This document shows positions 26,978 to 34,965 of a DNA stretch of 38,161 bases, piece after piece. The stretch spans positions 1-38,161 of the forward strand of contig CALEJD010000050.1 in assembly GCA_937898195.1 (NCBI GenBank), written 5' to 3'. The position numbers and the translations under genes are program-made. The number at the start of each line of letters is the position of its first letter. Positions within the stretch are counted from its first letter, which is position 1. Origin of the DNA: an uncultured Clostridia bacterium (lineage in GTDB: Bacteria > Bacillota > Clostridia > Oscillospirales > Acutalibacteraceae). The notes below the pieces were generated by a model. It was not told the origin of the DNA. It searched no databases and was given only the letters and a program-made list of their open reading frames with translations.

Positions 26978-27403
26978 ATGGAACCGATTAAACAATGGTT
27001 TTTATCTCTTTGTGGTGCAACTGCTATAACTGGCATTTTTCATGTGTTTTTATCTAATACAAATTTTAAAAAAGCAATCAATGTTTTTTTGTCAGTTTTT
27101 GTTTTGTTTTATACAATAATTCCGTTGTCTAATATGGAAATTTTAAAAGTGAGTTTTGATTTTGACAACATTGAGATAAGTGAATTTTCTAAAGAGAATT
27201 ATGAACAGATTATCATTACAACAATTAAAAGTGTTTGTGAAGATAACGATGTTAATATAGTTTCGGTTGACATTGATTCATATATTGATGACGATAGTTT
27301 AGTGGTTAATAAAATAGAAGTTGAGACTGATACACCGACTAAGTCCGATGAAATTGAAAAAATATTGAATAATGAGTTTGGATTTGAGGTGAGTGTTAAT
27401 TGA
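26978..27403 (+). CDS. spoIIIAF: Stage III sporulation protein AF
   Basis: A 141-residue protein with two N-terminal membrane helices (about residues 9-25 and 35-51) and a soluble domain ending in a ring-building-like region (EIEKILNNEFGFEVSV). It is shorter than the Bacillus protein (about 206), as in many Clostridia. GAGG (26969-26972) lies 5 bases before the ATG. The stop codon TGA overlaps the TTG start of spoIIIAG. It is a SpoIIIA channel component; its individual role is not established. Confidence 0.9.
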   Translation: MEPIKQWFLSLCGATAITGIFHVFLSNTNFKKAINVFLSVFVLFYTIIPLSNMEILKVSFDFDNIEISEFSKENYEQIIITTIKSVCEDNDVNIVSVDIDSYIDDDSLVVNKIEVETDTPTKSDEIEKILNNEFGFEVSVN

Positions 27404-27951
27404 AAAACAAAATTGATTTTCAAAAAATATTTGATTTATTAAAAAAAGATAAGAAAATATTGATATTGGTTTTTATTGGTTTTTTAGGCGTTTTCTTAAT
27501 TGCAATTTCTGAAACAAATATTGATGGCTCTGTAGATGAAGAAAAGAAATACACCCAGAATATGAATTCATATGAATATTGTGATTACTTAGAAAAAAGA
27601 GTAGAAGATATTGTCAACTCGATTGAAGGTGCTGGCGAAGTCAGAGTTATGATAACACTTGCCGAGACAACAGAATATGTTTATGCACAAAATCAGAACG
27701 GTACAAAAAAATCAAATAAAGATTCAGAAAATTCTGACAATAAAAGCAATTTTGTTATTATTGAGAAAGACAATAATGACTCTGGACTTTTGATAAAAAC
27801 CTTTGAACCTAAAATCAGAGGAGTTGCCGTTGTTTGTGATGGTGGTGATAATCCTTTAGTCCAACAACAGATATATTCAACAGTAAGTGCAGTACTTAAT
27901 GTAAGCACTGCAAGAATATCAATATCAAAATTAACATCTGAAAGGGAGTAA
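27400..27951 (+). CDS. spoIIIAG: Stage III sporulation protein AG
   Basis: SpoIIIAG forms a large oligomeric ring resembling secretion-system rings in the space between mother cell and forespore. The 183-residue protein has one N-terminal helix (about residues 20-35) and then a ring-building domain. In that domain the conserved SIEGAGEVRVMITLAET and the KIRGVAVVCDGGDNP region are visible; the loop between is rich in Ser/Asn/Lys. The start is TTG at 27400, supported by a strong GAGGTGAG (27386-27393) 6 bases upstream. It overlaps the spoIIIAF stop. Confidence 0.93.
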   Translation: MKNKIDFQKIFDLLKKDKKILILVFIGFLGVFLIAISETNIDGSVDEEKKYTQNMNSYEYCDYLEKRVEDIVNSIEGAGEVRVMITLAETTEYVYAQNQNGTKKSNKDSENSDNKSNFVIIEKDNNDSGLLIKTFEPKIRGVAVVCDGGDNPLVQQQIYSTVSAVLNVSTARISISKLTSERE

Positions 27952-27955
27952 TTTT

Positions 27956-28486
27956 ATGAAAAGCAAAATTATCAGCAGAAAACATATTTTAGTATTTACT
28001 TTAACCTTTTCATTGGCACTTGCCGTGTTTGTGAATTGGTATTACACAAAACCAAATAGTTTGCAGAATCAAGAGCCGGAAGTAACGGATAATATTAGTT
28101 TAGGGGATGCTCAATTAGTAAATGGGACATCTGTTTCAGAGAACTATTTTGAAAATGCTCGGCTTAATCGTACAAAAGCCCATGACAGTGCAAAGGAATC
28201 TCTTCAAACTATTATTAATAACACTTCAACTGATGAAGATACAAAAGCATCATCAAGAGAAAAACTTACAAGCATATCTGATTTTATAAAGCTTGAAGCA
28301 GATTGTGAAAATTTGATAACTGCACAGATTTCTAAAGAGTGTTTAGTTACACTTGATTATGATTCAGCAGAAGTAATTGTACCAAAGGGTACAATTGATG
28401 AGAAAATGCTCATTAAAATTAAAGATATTATATTAACAAAATCAAATGTTAAAGCTGAAAATATTACCATAATAGAACTAAAATAA
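27956..28486 (+). CDS. spoIIIAH: Stage III sporulation protein AH
   Basis: SpoIIIAH is the mother-cell half of the zipper that binds forespore SpoIIQ across the intermembrane space; its YscJ/FliF-like domain forms a ring. The 176 residues have an N-terminal helix (about 10-27), the typical LGDAQLVNG motif near residue 50, and a helical segment starting at ENARLNRTKAHDSA. The C-terminal ring-building domain includes CLVTLDYDSAEVIVPKG. AGGGAG lies 7 bases before the ATG. It is the last gene of the spoIIIA operon, directly upstream of the nusB leader. Confidence 0.94.
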   Translation: MKSKIISRKHILVFTLTFSLALAVFVNWYYTKPNSLQNQEPEVTDNISLGDAQLVNGTSVSENYFENARLNRTKAHDSAKESLQTIINNTSTDEDTKASSREKLTSISDFIKLEADCENLITAQISKECLVTLDYDSAEVIVPKGTIDEKMLIKIKDIILTKSNVKAENITIIELK

Positions 28487-28494
28487 TATTTGTA

Positions 28495-28522
28495 TTTACT
28501 ATTGAAATTTAGCGGATATAAT
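28495..28522 (+). promoter_or_regulatory. Possible vegetative promoter for the nusB-recN operon
   Basis: TTTACT (28495-28500), a 16-base spacer and TATAAT (28517-28522) lie just after the spoIIIAH stop. A housekeeping promoter is expected here because spoIIIA should be made only in sporulating mother cells, while nusB to recN are needed in growth. The -35 is weak. Confidence 0.55.
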
Positions 28523-28528
28523 GATAAA

Positions 28529-28609
28529 ATATACATAAATTATATGTATATACATTCGTACCGCAGAAAATTTAGAACGCTCCCTGTCCTTTTTCTGACG
28601 GGGAGCGTT
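28529..28609 (+). promoter_or_regulatory. Structured leader / hairpins before nusB
   Basis: Two inverted repeats lie between the promoter and nusB. The first is AT-rich: ATATACATA (28529-28537) with TATGTATAT (28543-28551). The second is strong: AACGCTCCCTGTC (28576-28588) pairs with GACGGGGAGCGTT (28597-28609), 13 pairs with one G-U and an 8-base loop. It is followed by GTTATTTT and then the nusB ribosome site GGAGG (28618-28622). It may terminate spoIIIA read-through, or act as an attenuator of the nusB operon. I do not recognise a known riboswitch class. Confidence 0.65.
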
Positions 28610-28627
28610 GTTATTTTGGAGGCTTTT

Positions 28628-29032
28628 ATGACAAGAAAAGAAGAAAGAGAACTTGCTTTTACACTGATTTTTGAAAAGATTTTCAACGACGAACTTACAA
28701 TACAAGAAATTGTTGAAAATGCAGTTGAGGCACGCCTTATTGAAGAAAATACTTTTGCTTTTTCTGTTGCACAACTTACATATGAAAAGTGCGAAGAAAT
28801 TGATAAATTAATTAATGAAAATTCTGTTGGTTGGCGTGTTGAAAGATTGCCAAAGGTTTCACTTGCAATTTTAAGACTTGCTTTCTGTGAGATACTTTAT
28901 GTTCCATCAGTACCAACGGGCGTTTCTATCAATGAAGCCGTTGAACTTGCAAAGAAATTTGCAACACAAGAAGACGCATCTTTTATCAACGGTATTCTTG
29001 GTAAATATGTTCGAGAGAATGAAGAAAAATGA
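28628..29032 (+). CDS. nusB: Transcription antitermination protein NusB
   Basis: NusB binds boxA RNA with NusE (S10) in the antitermination complex on rRNA transcripts. The 134 residues match the family length. They begin TRKEERELAFTLIFEKIF, and show the helix with EIDKLINENSVGWRVERLPKVSLAILRLAFCEIL in two blocks and the closing VSINEAVELAKKF region. GGAGG (28618-28622) is 5 bases before the ATG at 28628. A longer in-frame reading from 28490 runs through the promoter and hairpins and is rejected. The stop overlaps the next start by 4 bases. It is first of a ten-gene operon. Confidence 0.96.
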   Translation: MTRKEERELAFTLIFEKIFNDELTIQEIVENAVEARLIEENTFAFSVAQLTYEKCEEIDKLINENSVGWRVERLPKVSLAILRLAFCEILYVPSVPTGVSINEAVELAKKFATQEDASFINGILGKYVRENEEK

Positions 29033-29967
29033 GTTATTACCTTGGAATAGATACAAGTAATTATACAACATCAGTTGCGTTGTATAATGATGAAGATAAT
29101 TCTGTCATTAATCTTAAACAACTCTTACCAGTAAAAAGTGGCGAAAAGGGAATTAGACAGAGTGACGCAGTTTTTCATCATACTGTTCAATTACCACAAC
29201 TCATAAAAAGCGCTTTTGATGGTAAAAAGATAGAAATCAAGGGTATTGGTGTTTCCACAAAGCCTTGCAATATTGATAATTCATATATGCCTTGCTTTTT
29301 AACAGGAATGTCTGTTGCAAATGGCATAGCATCTGCTTTAAATGTGCCTATGTATGAGTTTTCACATCAGGATGGACATATTGTTTCAGCACTTTATTCT
29401 TCCAATACTTTTGCTTTATTAAATAACAAGTTTATCGCTTTTCATGTATCGGGTGGAACATCTCAAGCTCTTTTAGTTGAGCCTGCTGGCAAATATTTTA
29501 AAACAACTTTGATTTCAGATTCACTTGACCTTAAGGCTGGTCAAGCAGTTGATAGAGTTGGCGTTATGTTAGGGCTTGATTTTCCTTGTGGACCTGAACT
29601 TGAAAAATTGGCATTACAAAGTAATGCAGAATATAAAAAAATTAAAGTATTTCGCCGAGATGGATTTTTTAGTCTATCAGGTGTGGAAAACAAGTGTAAA
29701 AAAATGCTTGACGATGGTGAAGAACCAGAAGACATTGCACATTTTTGTCTGAACTATATTTATTCTGCTCTTGAAGATAGTGTGATTGAGATAATTGATA
29801 AATATGGAAGTCTGCCTATTGTTTTTTCGGGTGGAGTTATGTCAAATACGATTATAAAAGATAAACTTTTAGAAAATTTTGACGCGTATTTTGCTGAACC
29901 ACAATATTCTTCTGATAATGCTTGTGGAATTGCTATTTTAGCTTCAATTTGTGATAAAAAGGAATAG
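29029..29967 (+). CDS. TsaD/Kae1-like M22-family protein (paralog of TsaD)
   Basis: A 312-residue ASKHA-fold protein related to TsaD, the enzyme that makes t6A in tRNA with TsaB and TsaE. It starts with the nucleotide-binding GIDTSNYTTSVAL. It keeps the iron-ligand pair His113 and His117 in SHQDGH, the SGGTSQ loop at 141-146, FSGGVMSN near 275, and an Asp in SSDNACGIA near 300. It is shorter than true TsaD (about 335-350) and diverges in several blocks (for example STKPCNIDNSY in place of the usual GPGL region). The cell probably encodes a standard tsaD elsewhere. It sits between nusB and xseA, where Bacillus carries folD. Function is unknown; a role in tRNA modification is a guess. Confidence 0.82.
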   Translation: MSYYLGIDTSNYTTSVALYNDEDNSVINLKQLLPVKSGEKGIRQSDAVFHHTVQLPQLIKSAFDGKKIEIKGIGVSTKPCNIDNSYMPCFLTGMSVANGIASALNVPMYEFSHQDGHIVSALYSSNTFALLNNKFIAFHVSGGTSQALLVEPAGKYFKTTLISDSLDLKAGQAVDRVGVMLGLDFPCGPELEKLALQSNAEYKKIKVFRRDGFFSLSGVENKCKKMLDDGEEPEDIAHFCLNYIYSALEDSVIEIIDKYGSLPIVFSGGVMSNTIIKDKLLENFDAYFAEPQYSSDNACGIAILASICDKKE

Positions 29968-29971
29968 TGTT

Positions 29972-31177
29972 ATGCAAACACCTTTAATTCTTACGGTTTC
30001 ACAATTAAATACTTATGCAAAATCTGTAATAGACCAAGATTCAAATCTAAACAATGTGTTTGTATCTGGTGAAATTTCAAATTTTGTGGACCATTATCGA
30101 AGCGGACATCTCTATATGAGCATTAAAGATAATTCTGCTTCAATTAAAGCGGTTATGTTTGCAGGTAATGCATCAAGATTGAAGTTTAAGCCTGAAAATG
30201 GAATGTCTGTTATTATTCGTGGCAGAGTATCGATTTATGAGCGTGATGGACAATATCAGTTGTATATTGATGATATGCAACCTGACGGTATCGGCTCATT
30301 AAGTCTTGCTTTTGAACAGCTAAAAGAAAGACTCGCAAAGGAAGGATTATTCTCGCAAGAACATAAAAAGCCAATTCCTCAAATGCCTTCAAAAATTGGT
30401 GTTATCTCATCGCCAACTGGTGCAGCAGTACAAGACGTTCTCAACGTTTTAGGCAGACGTTTTCCATTAGTTGAAATTATTTTTGCTGGAGTTAAAGTTC
30501 AAGGCGATGGCTCGGCAGAACAGATTTGTGACGCTATTGAAAAAATTAACCAAATTAATGCTGTTGATGTAATTATTATTGCTCGTGGCGGTGGCTCTGC
30601 AGAAGATTTGTGGGAATTTAATAATGAGAAACTTGCATATGCAATATATAATTCCCATATTCCAATAATTTCTGGTGTCGGACACGAAACTGATTTTACA
30701 ATTTGTGATTTTGTTTCTGATTTGAGAGCACCTACGCCATCAGCAGCTGCTGAATTGGCGGTGCCGGATGCTAATCAACAATATTTTTATATATCATCTT
30801 TAAAAAGTACAATGGATTCATTTATCAATGAAAAACTTTTTGATTGTGAAAGCATTTTTGCAAAATTATGTGAATCAGATGTTTTAACAAATCCAATTTC
30901 AATTATTGATAATTGTGAAAATTATCTTGATTCATTAGTTAGCTTAATAAATGAATCGATGAACTTTAAAATTGATGATTTTACTAATCAATTTGCTGTT
31001 TTGTGTTCATCACTTGATAATCTTAGTCCATTAAAAGTATTGGCACGTGGTTATTCAATGGTTAAGAAAAATGATAGTGTTATTTCATCAGTTGAAGATA
31101 TTAAGAATAATGATGAAATAGAAATAAAATTTAGCAATGGCTCTGCAAAAGCGCAAATTATAGAGGTGTCAAAATGA
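29972..31177 (+). CDS. xseA: Exodeoxyribonuclease VII large subunit
   Basis: XseA with XseB forms exonuclease VII, which degrades single-stranded DNA in both directions. The 401-residue protein has the N-terminal OB domain (LTVSQLNTYAKSVI, VFVSGEISNF, LYMSIKDN). The conserved catalytic domain follows with SKIGVISSPTGAAVQD, ARGGGSAEDLWEFN, ISGVGHETDFTICDFVSDLRAPTPSAAAE in two stretches, and the coiled-coil and VLARGYSMV end. AAAAGGA (29957-29963) sits 8 bases before the ATG at 29972; a GTG at 29951 overlaps the previous gene and is less likely. The stop overlaps xseB by 4 bases. Confidence 0.97.
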   Translation: MQTPLILTVSQLNTYAKSVIDQDSNLNNVFVSGEISNFVDHYRSGHLYMSIKDNSASIKAVMFAGNASRLKFKPENGMSVIIRGRVSIYERDGQYQLYIDDMQPDGIGSLSLAFEQLKERLAKEGLFSQEHKKPIPQMPSKIGVISSPTGAAVQDVLNVLGRRFPLVEIIFAGVKVQGDGSAEQICDAIEKINQINAVDVIIIARGGGSAEDLWEFNNEKLAYAIYNSHIPIISGVGHETDFTICDFVSDLRAPTPSAAAELAVPDANQQYFYISSLKSTMDSFINEKLFDCESIFAKLCESDVLTNPISIIDNCENYLDSLVSLINESMNFKIDDFTNQFAVLCSSLDNLSPLKVLARGYSMVKKNDSVISSVEDIKNNDEIEIKFSNGSAKAQIIEVSK

Positions 31178-31368
31178 ATATAACATATGAACAAGCAATA
31201 AAAAGACTTGAAGAAATTGTTGCAAGTCTTGAAGAAGGAACTCTTTCACTTGAAGAATCATTAAAATTATATGAAGAGGGTGCAAAACTTTCTGAGTTTT
31301 GTCATAAAACTTTGAAAGATGCACGACAGAAAATTATTGCTCTTAATGAGGTTGAAAATAATGACTGA
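31174..31368 (+). CDS. xseB: Exodeoxyribonuclease VII small subunit
   Basis: The 64-residue helical protein binds XseA as multiple copies. The family pattern TYEQAIKRLEEIVASLEEGTLSLEESLKLYEEG is seen across residues 3-35, followed by a helix through DARQKI. It overlaps xseA by 4 bases and ispA by 8 bases (ATGACTGA), so translation is coupled. Both subunits in one operon is the normal Firmicutes arrangement. Confidence 0.95.
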   Translation: MNITYEQAIKRLEEIVASLEEGTLSLEESLKLYEEGAKLSEFCHKTLKDARQKIIALNEVENND

Positions 31369-32281
31369 TATTGAAATGATGAAAATTGCACAGCTTAAAC
31401 ATACCATAAAGTTACAAGCTAATAAGGTGGACATGAGATTGGACGAGTTAATTTCTCGTCATGGGCCATTTGGTGTGGGGAATTCAGTAGTGGCTGATGC
31501 AATGAGATATAGTATTTTAAATAGCGGTAAAAGAATTAGACCATTTCTTTGTCTTGAGTTTGCAAGGGCTTGTGGTGGAAATGAAAATATAGCGCTTGAT
31601 TTTGCGTGTGCAATTGAAATGATACACACATATTCTTTAATTCATGATGATTTACCATGTATGGATAATGATGATATGCGTCGTGGCAAACCATCTTGTC
31701 ATAAAGCTTTTGGTGAAGCTAATGCTTTATTAGCTGGTGATTCGTTATTAACAAGAGCATTTTATGTGATTTCTTCTTCAGATTGTATTGCAAAGAATAT
31801 AGTGAGTGCAACTAATATTTTATCAGGATATGCTGGGATAAAAGGAATGATAGGTGGGCAAGTACTTGATTTAGAATTCGAAAATTCTAAACCTACAGTT
31901 GATGAAGTACTTGCAATGTATAAACTTAAAACTGGTTGCCTGCTGGTTGCAGCGTGCCTATTGGGGTGCTTGTCATGTGACATTTGTCCTTCTATAGCTA
32001 CACAAGAATCCGCTAGTAATTATGCAATAAATTTAGGACTTGCTTTTCAGATTATGGACGATATTCTCGATATTACAAGTGATGAAGCAACACTGGGTAA
32101 ACCAGTTGGTAGTGACGAGAAGAATGAGAAATCAACAATAGTTAAATTCTTTGGTTTAGAAAAAGCAAAAGAAATGGTAAATGAATATACTCAAAAAGCT
32201 ATTAATGCTTTAGATGGTATTGATGGCGATACAACAACGCTTAAAGAATTTGCTTTATATATGGCAAACAGAACACATTGA
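31361..32281 (+). CDS. ispA: Polyprenyl synthetase, farnesyl diphosphate synthase type
   Basis: It condenses isopentenyl diphosphate with allylic diphosphates to make farnesyl (possibly geranylgeranyl) diphosphate, precursor of undecaprenyl phosphate and quinones. The 306 residues contain GKRIRPFL, the first aspartate-rich motif (Asp96, Asp97, Asp102 in HDDLPCMDNDD), RRGKPSCHKAF, GGQVLDLEFE and the second motif QIMDDILD. An aromatic Tyr91 five residues before the first motif suggests a short C15-type product. TGAGGT (31347-31352) is 8 bases before the ATG at 31361; the in-frame ATG at 31319 inside xseB is rejected. dxs follows, placing two isoprenoid steps together. Confidence 0.93.
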   Translation: MTDIEMMKIAQLKHTIKLQANKVDMRLDELISRHGPFGVGNSVVADAMRYSILNSGKRIRPFLCLEFARACGGNENIALDFACAIEMIHTYSLIHDDLPCMDNDDMRRGKPSCHKAFGEANALLAGDSLLTRAFYVISSSDCIAKNIVSATNILSGYAGIKGMIGGQVLDLEFENSKPTVDEVLAMYKLKTGCLLVAACLLGCLSCDICPSIATQESASNYAINLGLAFQIMDDILDITSDEATLGKPVGSDEKNEKSTIVKFFGLEKAKEMVNEYTQKAINALDGIDGDTTTLKEFALYMANRTH

Positions 32282-32296
32282 TTGGAGATAATTATT

Positions 32297-34156
32297 TTGG
32301 ATAAATTTCAGTTTTTGAGTGATATTAACTCACCAAGTGATTTGAAAAAACTGAATATTGAAGATTTAGACGTGCTTGCAACTGAAATACGTCAAGTGCT
32401 CATTGATACTGTGTCTAAAAATGGGGGACATTTGTCATCAAATTTAGGCGCAGTTGAGTTGTCAATAGCTTTGCATTATATGTTTGACTCACCAAAAGAT
32501 AAAATCATCTGGGATGTTGGACATCAAGTATATACACATAAATTATTGACAGGTCGTCTCAACGAGTTTTCAACTTTAAGAACTGAAAATGGTATTTCAG
32601 GATTTACTTCGCCTGAAGAGAGTGAACACGATATTTTTTATAGTGGTCATTCTAGCACATCAATTTCTGCCGCTTTGGGAATAGCAACTGCTAATCTAAA
32701 TTTAGGAAATGATGATTATACTATTGCAGTTATTGGTGACGGTGCATTAACGGGTGGTATGGCATATGAAGCACTTAATAATGCAGGTCGTTCAGGTACA
32801 AAACTGATTGTTATTCTCAACGATAATGAAATGTCTATTTCTGAAAATGTTGGCTCAATGGCTAGATATTTAGCTGCAATTAGAACAAAGCCTGAATATT
32901 ATCGTTTAAAAGAGAAAACTGAAAATGCTCTTCACAAAATTCCAGTTGTTGGTGTTGGAATTGCTAATATAATTTCTAACGTGAAAACAAGACTTAAAAA
33001 CTCAATGTATAGGAGTACTTTTTTTGAAGAATTAGGTTTTCAATATATGGGACCAATTGATGGTCATAACATAGAACAACTTTGTGAAGCTCTTGATGGT
33101 GCAAAGGTTGTTAACGCACCAGTGCTCTTACATATAAGTACAGTGAAGGGCAAAGGTTATGATTTTGCTGAAAAATCACCAAGTATTTATCACGGAATTT
33201 CAAAATTTGATATTGAAACTGGTGAACCAAAATCAAGTGGTACTAATTTCTCTGCTGAATTTGGTAGCAAATTATGTTCTCTTGCAGAGAAAAACAAAAA
33301 TGTATGTGCAATAACTGCGGCAATGTCTTTGGGTACTGGACTTAAAGATTTTTCTGAAAAATATCCTGAAAGATTTTATGATGTAGGTATTGCTGAAAGT
33401 CACGCAATAACTTTTGCATCTGGTCTTGCAAAAGGTGGTATGATACCTGTTGTTGCATTGTATTCATCTTTTGTGCAACGCGCATATGACCAATTAGTGC
33501 ATGATGGAGCACTTCAAAAACAAAAGGTAATTTTAGCAATTGACCGTGCAGGCTTTGTTGGTGAAGATGGTGTTACTCATCAAGGGTTGTTGGATGTACC
33601 ACTTTTAAACAGTATTCCTGATATAGCAATATATTCTCCTTTTACGTATAAGAGAATGAGATATGATTTCGAAAATTCCATAAACAATGCAGAAAATTTA
33701 ACTGTTATTCGTTACCCAAGAGGTGGTGAACCAGTTTTGCCTGATGGTTATGAAATAACAGAAAATGATTTTGATGTTTTTGTTAATGGTAAAATTTTGC
33801 TGGTTTCTTATGGTAGAGTTTCTGCTGAAATATTAAAAGCGGTTGAAATTTTAAAGAAATCAAAAATTGAAACAAGTTGTATGGTTTTAAATAAGATTAA
33901 ACCAATCCCAAGTGAAGTTATTGAAATTGCAAAAGATTTCGATAAAATTTATTTCTATGAAGAATCAGAAAAATCTGGTGGTATAGGTCAATCATTTGCA
34001 CAAATGTTATTATCCGTTGGATTTAAAGGTGACTATGAACATCTTGCAGTTGATGATGAGTTTGTCTCTCATGCATCTGTTGGTTCTTTGATGAGAAAAT
34101 ATGGTTTTGATGTTGAAAGCATTGTTGCAAAAATAATGGAGAAAACAAATGGCTGA
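32297..34156 (+). CDS. dxs: 1-deoxy-D-xylulose-5-phosphate synthase
   Basis: This thiamine-diphosphate enzyme condenses pyruvate and glyceraldehyde 3-phosphate, the first step of the MEP isoprenoid route. The 619 residues fit the family. Visible are GGHLSSNLGAVELSIALHY, WDVGHQVYTHKLLTGR, the GHSSTSISAALG loop, GDGALTGGMAYEALNNAG and NDNEMSISENVG (diphosphate and metal site). VGIAESHAITFASG and the C-terminal transketolase domain follow. The start is TTG at 32297, placed 7 bases after GGAGAT (32284-32289); the TTG at 32282 overlaps that site. The stop overlaps tlyA by 8 bases (ATGGCTGA). With ispA and the MEP pathway it feeds undecaprenyl phosphate synthesis, which the polysaccharide operon needs. 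Confidence 0.96.
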   Translation: MDKFQFLSDINSPSDLKKLNIEDLDVLATEIRQVLIDTVSKNGGHLSSNLGAVELSIALHYMFDSPKDKIIWDVGHQVYTHKLLTGRLNEFSTLRTENGISGFTSPEESEHDIFYSGHSSTSISAALGIATANLNLGNDDYTIAVIGDGALTGGMAYEALNNAGRSGTKLIVILNDNEMSISENVGSMARYLAAIRTKPEYYRLKEKTENALHKIPVVGVGIANIISNVKTRLKNSMYRSTFFEELGFQYMGPIDGHNIEQLCEALDGAKVVNAPVLLHISTVKGKGYDFAEKSPSIYHGISKFDIETGEPKSSGTNFSAEFGSKLCSLAEKNKNVCAITAAMSLGTGLKDFSEKYPERFYDVGIAESHAITFASGLAKGGMIPVVALYSSFVQRAYDQLVHDGALQKQKVILAIDRAGFVGEDGVTHQGLLDVPLLNSIPDIAIYSPFTYKRMRYDFENSINNAENLTVIRYPRGGEPVLPDGYEITENDFDVFVNGKILLVSYGRVSAEILKAVEILKKSKIETSCMVLNKIKPIPSEVIEIAKDFDKIYFYEESEKSGGIGQSFAQMLLSVGFKGDYEHLAVDDEFVSHASVGSLMRKYGFDVESIVAKIMEKTNG

Positions 34157-34964
34157 GAAAAAAAGACTTGATACTGTTTTGGTTGAATTAGGGTTTGCAG
34201 AAACTCGTTCAAAAGCAACCGCACTAATTATGTCGGGCGAAGTTTTTGTTAATGGACAAAAAGAAACTAAAGCAGGTTATTCTGTTAAAGAGACAGATAA
34301 AATTGAATTCAAAGGTAAGAAGATGCCTTTTGTTAGCCGTGGTGGATATAAACTTGAAAAGGCAATGAAGATGTTCCCAATAAAACTTGATGATTGTATC
34401 TGTATGGATATTGGTGCATCTACCGGTGGTTTTACTGATTGTATGCTTCAGTGTGGTGCAAGTAAAGTATATGCTATTGATGTTGGATATGGTCAACTTG
34501 CTTGGAAACTGCGCACTGATGAGCGTGTTATAAATCTTGAAAGAACAAATTTTAGATATTTGACAAAAGAAACTGTTACCGATGAAATAGATTTTGCAAG
34601 TATTGACGTATCATTTATTTCTTTAAAGAAGATTTTGCCTGTATTGTATGACTTTTTGAGAGAAAACGGTAAATGCGTTGCTCTTATTAAGCCACAATTT
34701 GAAGCAGGTCGCGAAAAAGTTGGCAAAAAGGGCGTTGTAAGAGAACTTTCAACTCATATTGAAGTTATAACTGAAATTGTGAATTTTGCATTTGATACGG
34801 GATTTTCAGTTTTAGGACTTGATTTTTCACCAATTCGTGGCCCAGAAGGCAATATTGAATATCTTCTTTATATTTCAAAAAATACTGACAAAAGTAATTT
34901 AGTTAATAATAAGCAAATAGTTCAAGTTGCAGAAAGTTCACATCAAATATTAAGTGGTGATTAA
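34149..34964 (+). CDS. tlyA: TlyA-family rRNA 2'-O-methyltransferase / hemolysin-like protein
   Basis: TlyA proteins methylate ribose in ribosomal RNA (helices 44 of 16S and 69 of 23S in mycobacteria); some are called hemolysin A. The 271 residues have an S4 RNA-binding domain (residues about 5-65, with RLDTVLVELGFAETRSKATALI and GEVFVNG). An FtsJ-like methyltransferase domain follows, with the SAM loop DIGASTGGFTDCMLQ near 84, IDVGYGQL, DVSFISLKKI and LIKPQFEAGR. The gene begins inside the dxs stop (8-base overlap). It corresponds to yqxC of the same Bacillus region. Confidence 0.94.
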   Translation: MAEKKRLDTVLVELGFAETRSKATALIMSGEVFVNGQKETKAGYSVKETDKIEFKGKKMPFVSRGGYKLEKAMKMFPIKLDDCICMDIGASTGGFTDCMLQCGASKVYAIDVGYGQLAWKLRTDERVINLERTNFRYLTKETVTDEIDFASIDVSFISLKKILPVLYDFLRENGKCVALIKPQFEAGREKVGKKGVVRELSTHIEVITEIVNFAFDTGFSVLGLDFSPIRGPEGNIEYLLYISKNTDKSNLVNNKQIVQVAESSHQILSGD

Positions 34965-34965
34965 T

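Noticed and set aside
28490..28627. Longer nusB reading from 28490
   Set aside because: It would run through the promoter and both hairpins, adds residues absent from the NusB family, and the GGAGG before ATG 28628 fixes the start.
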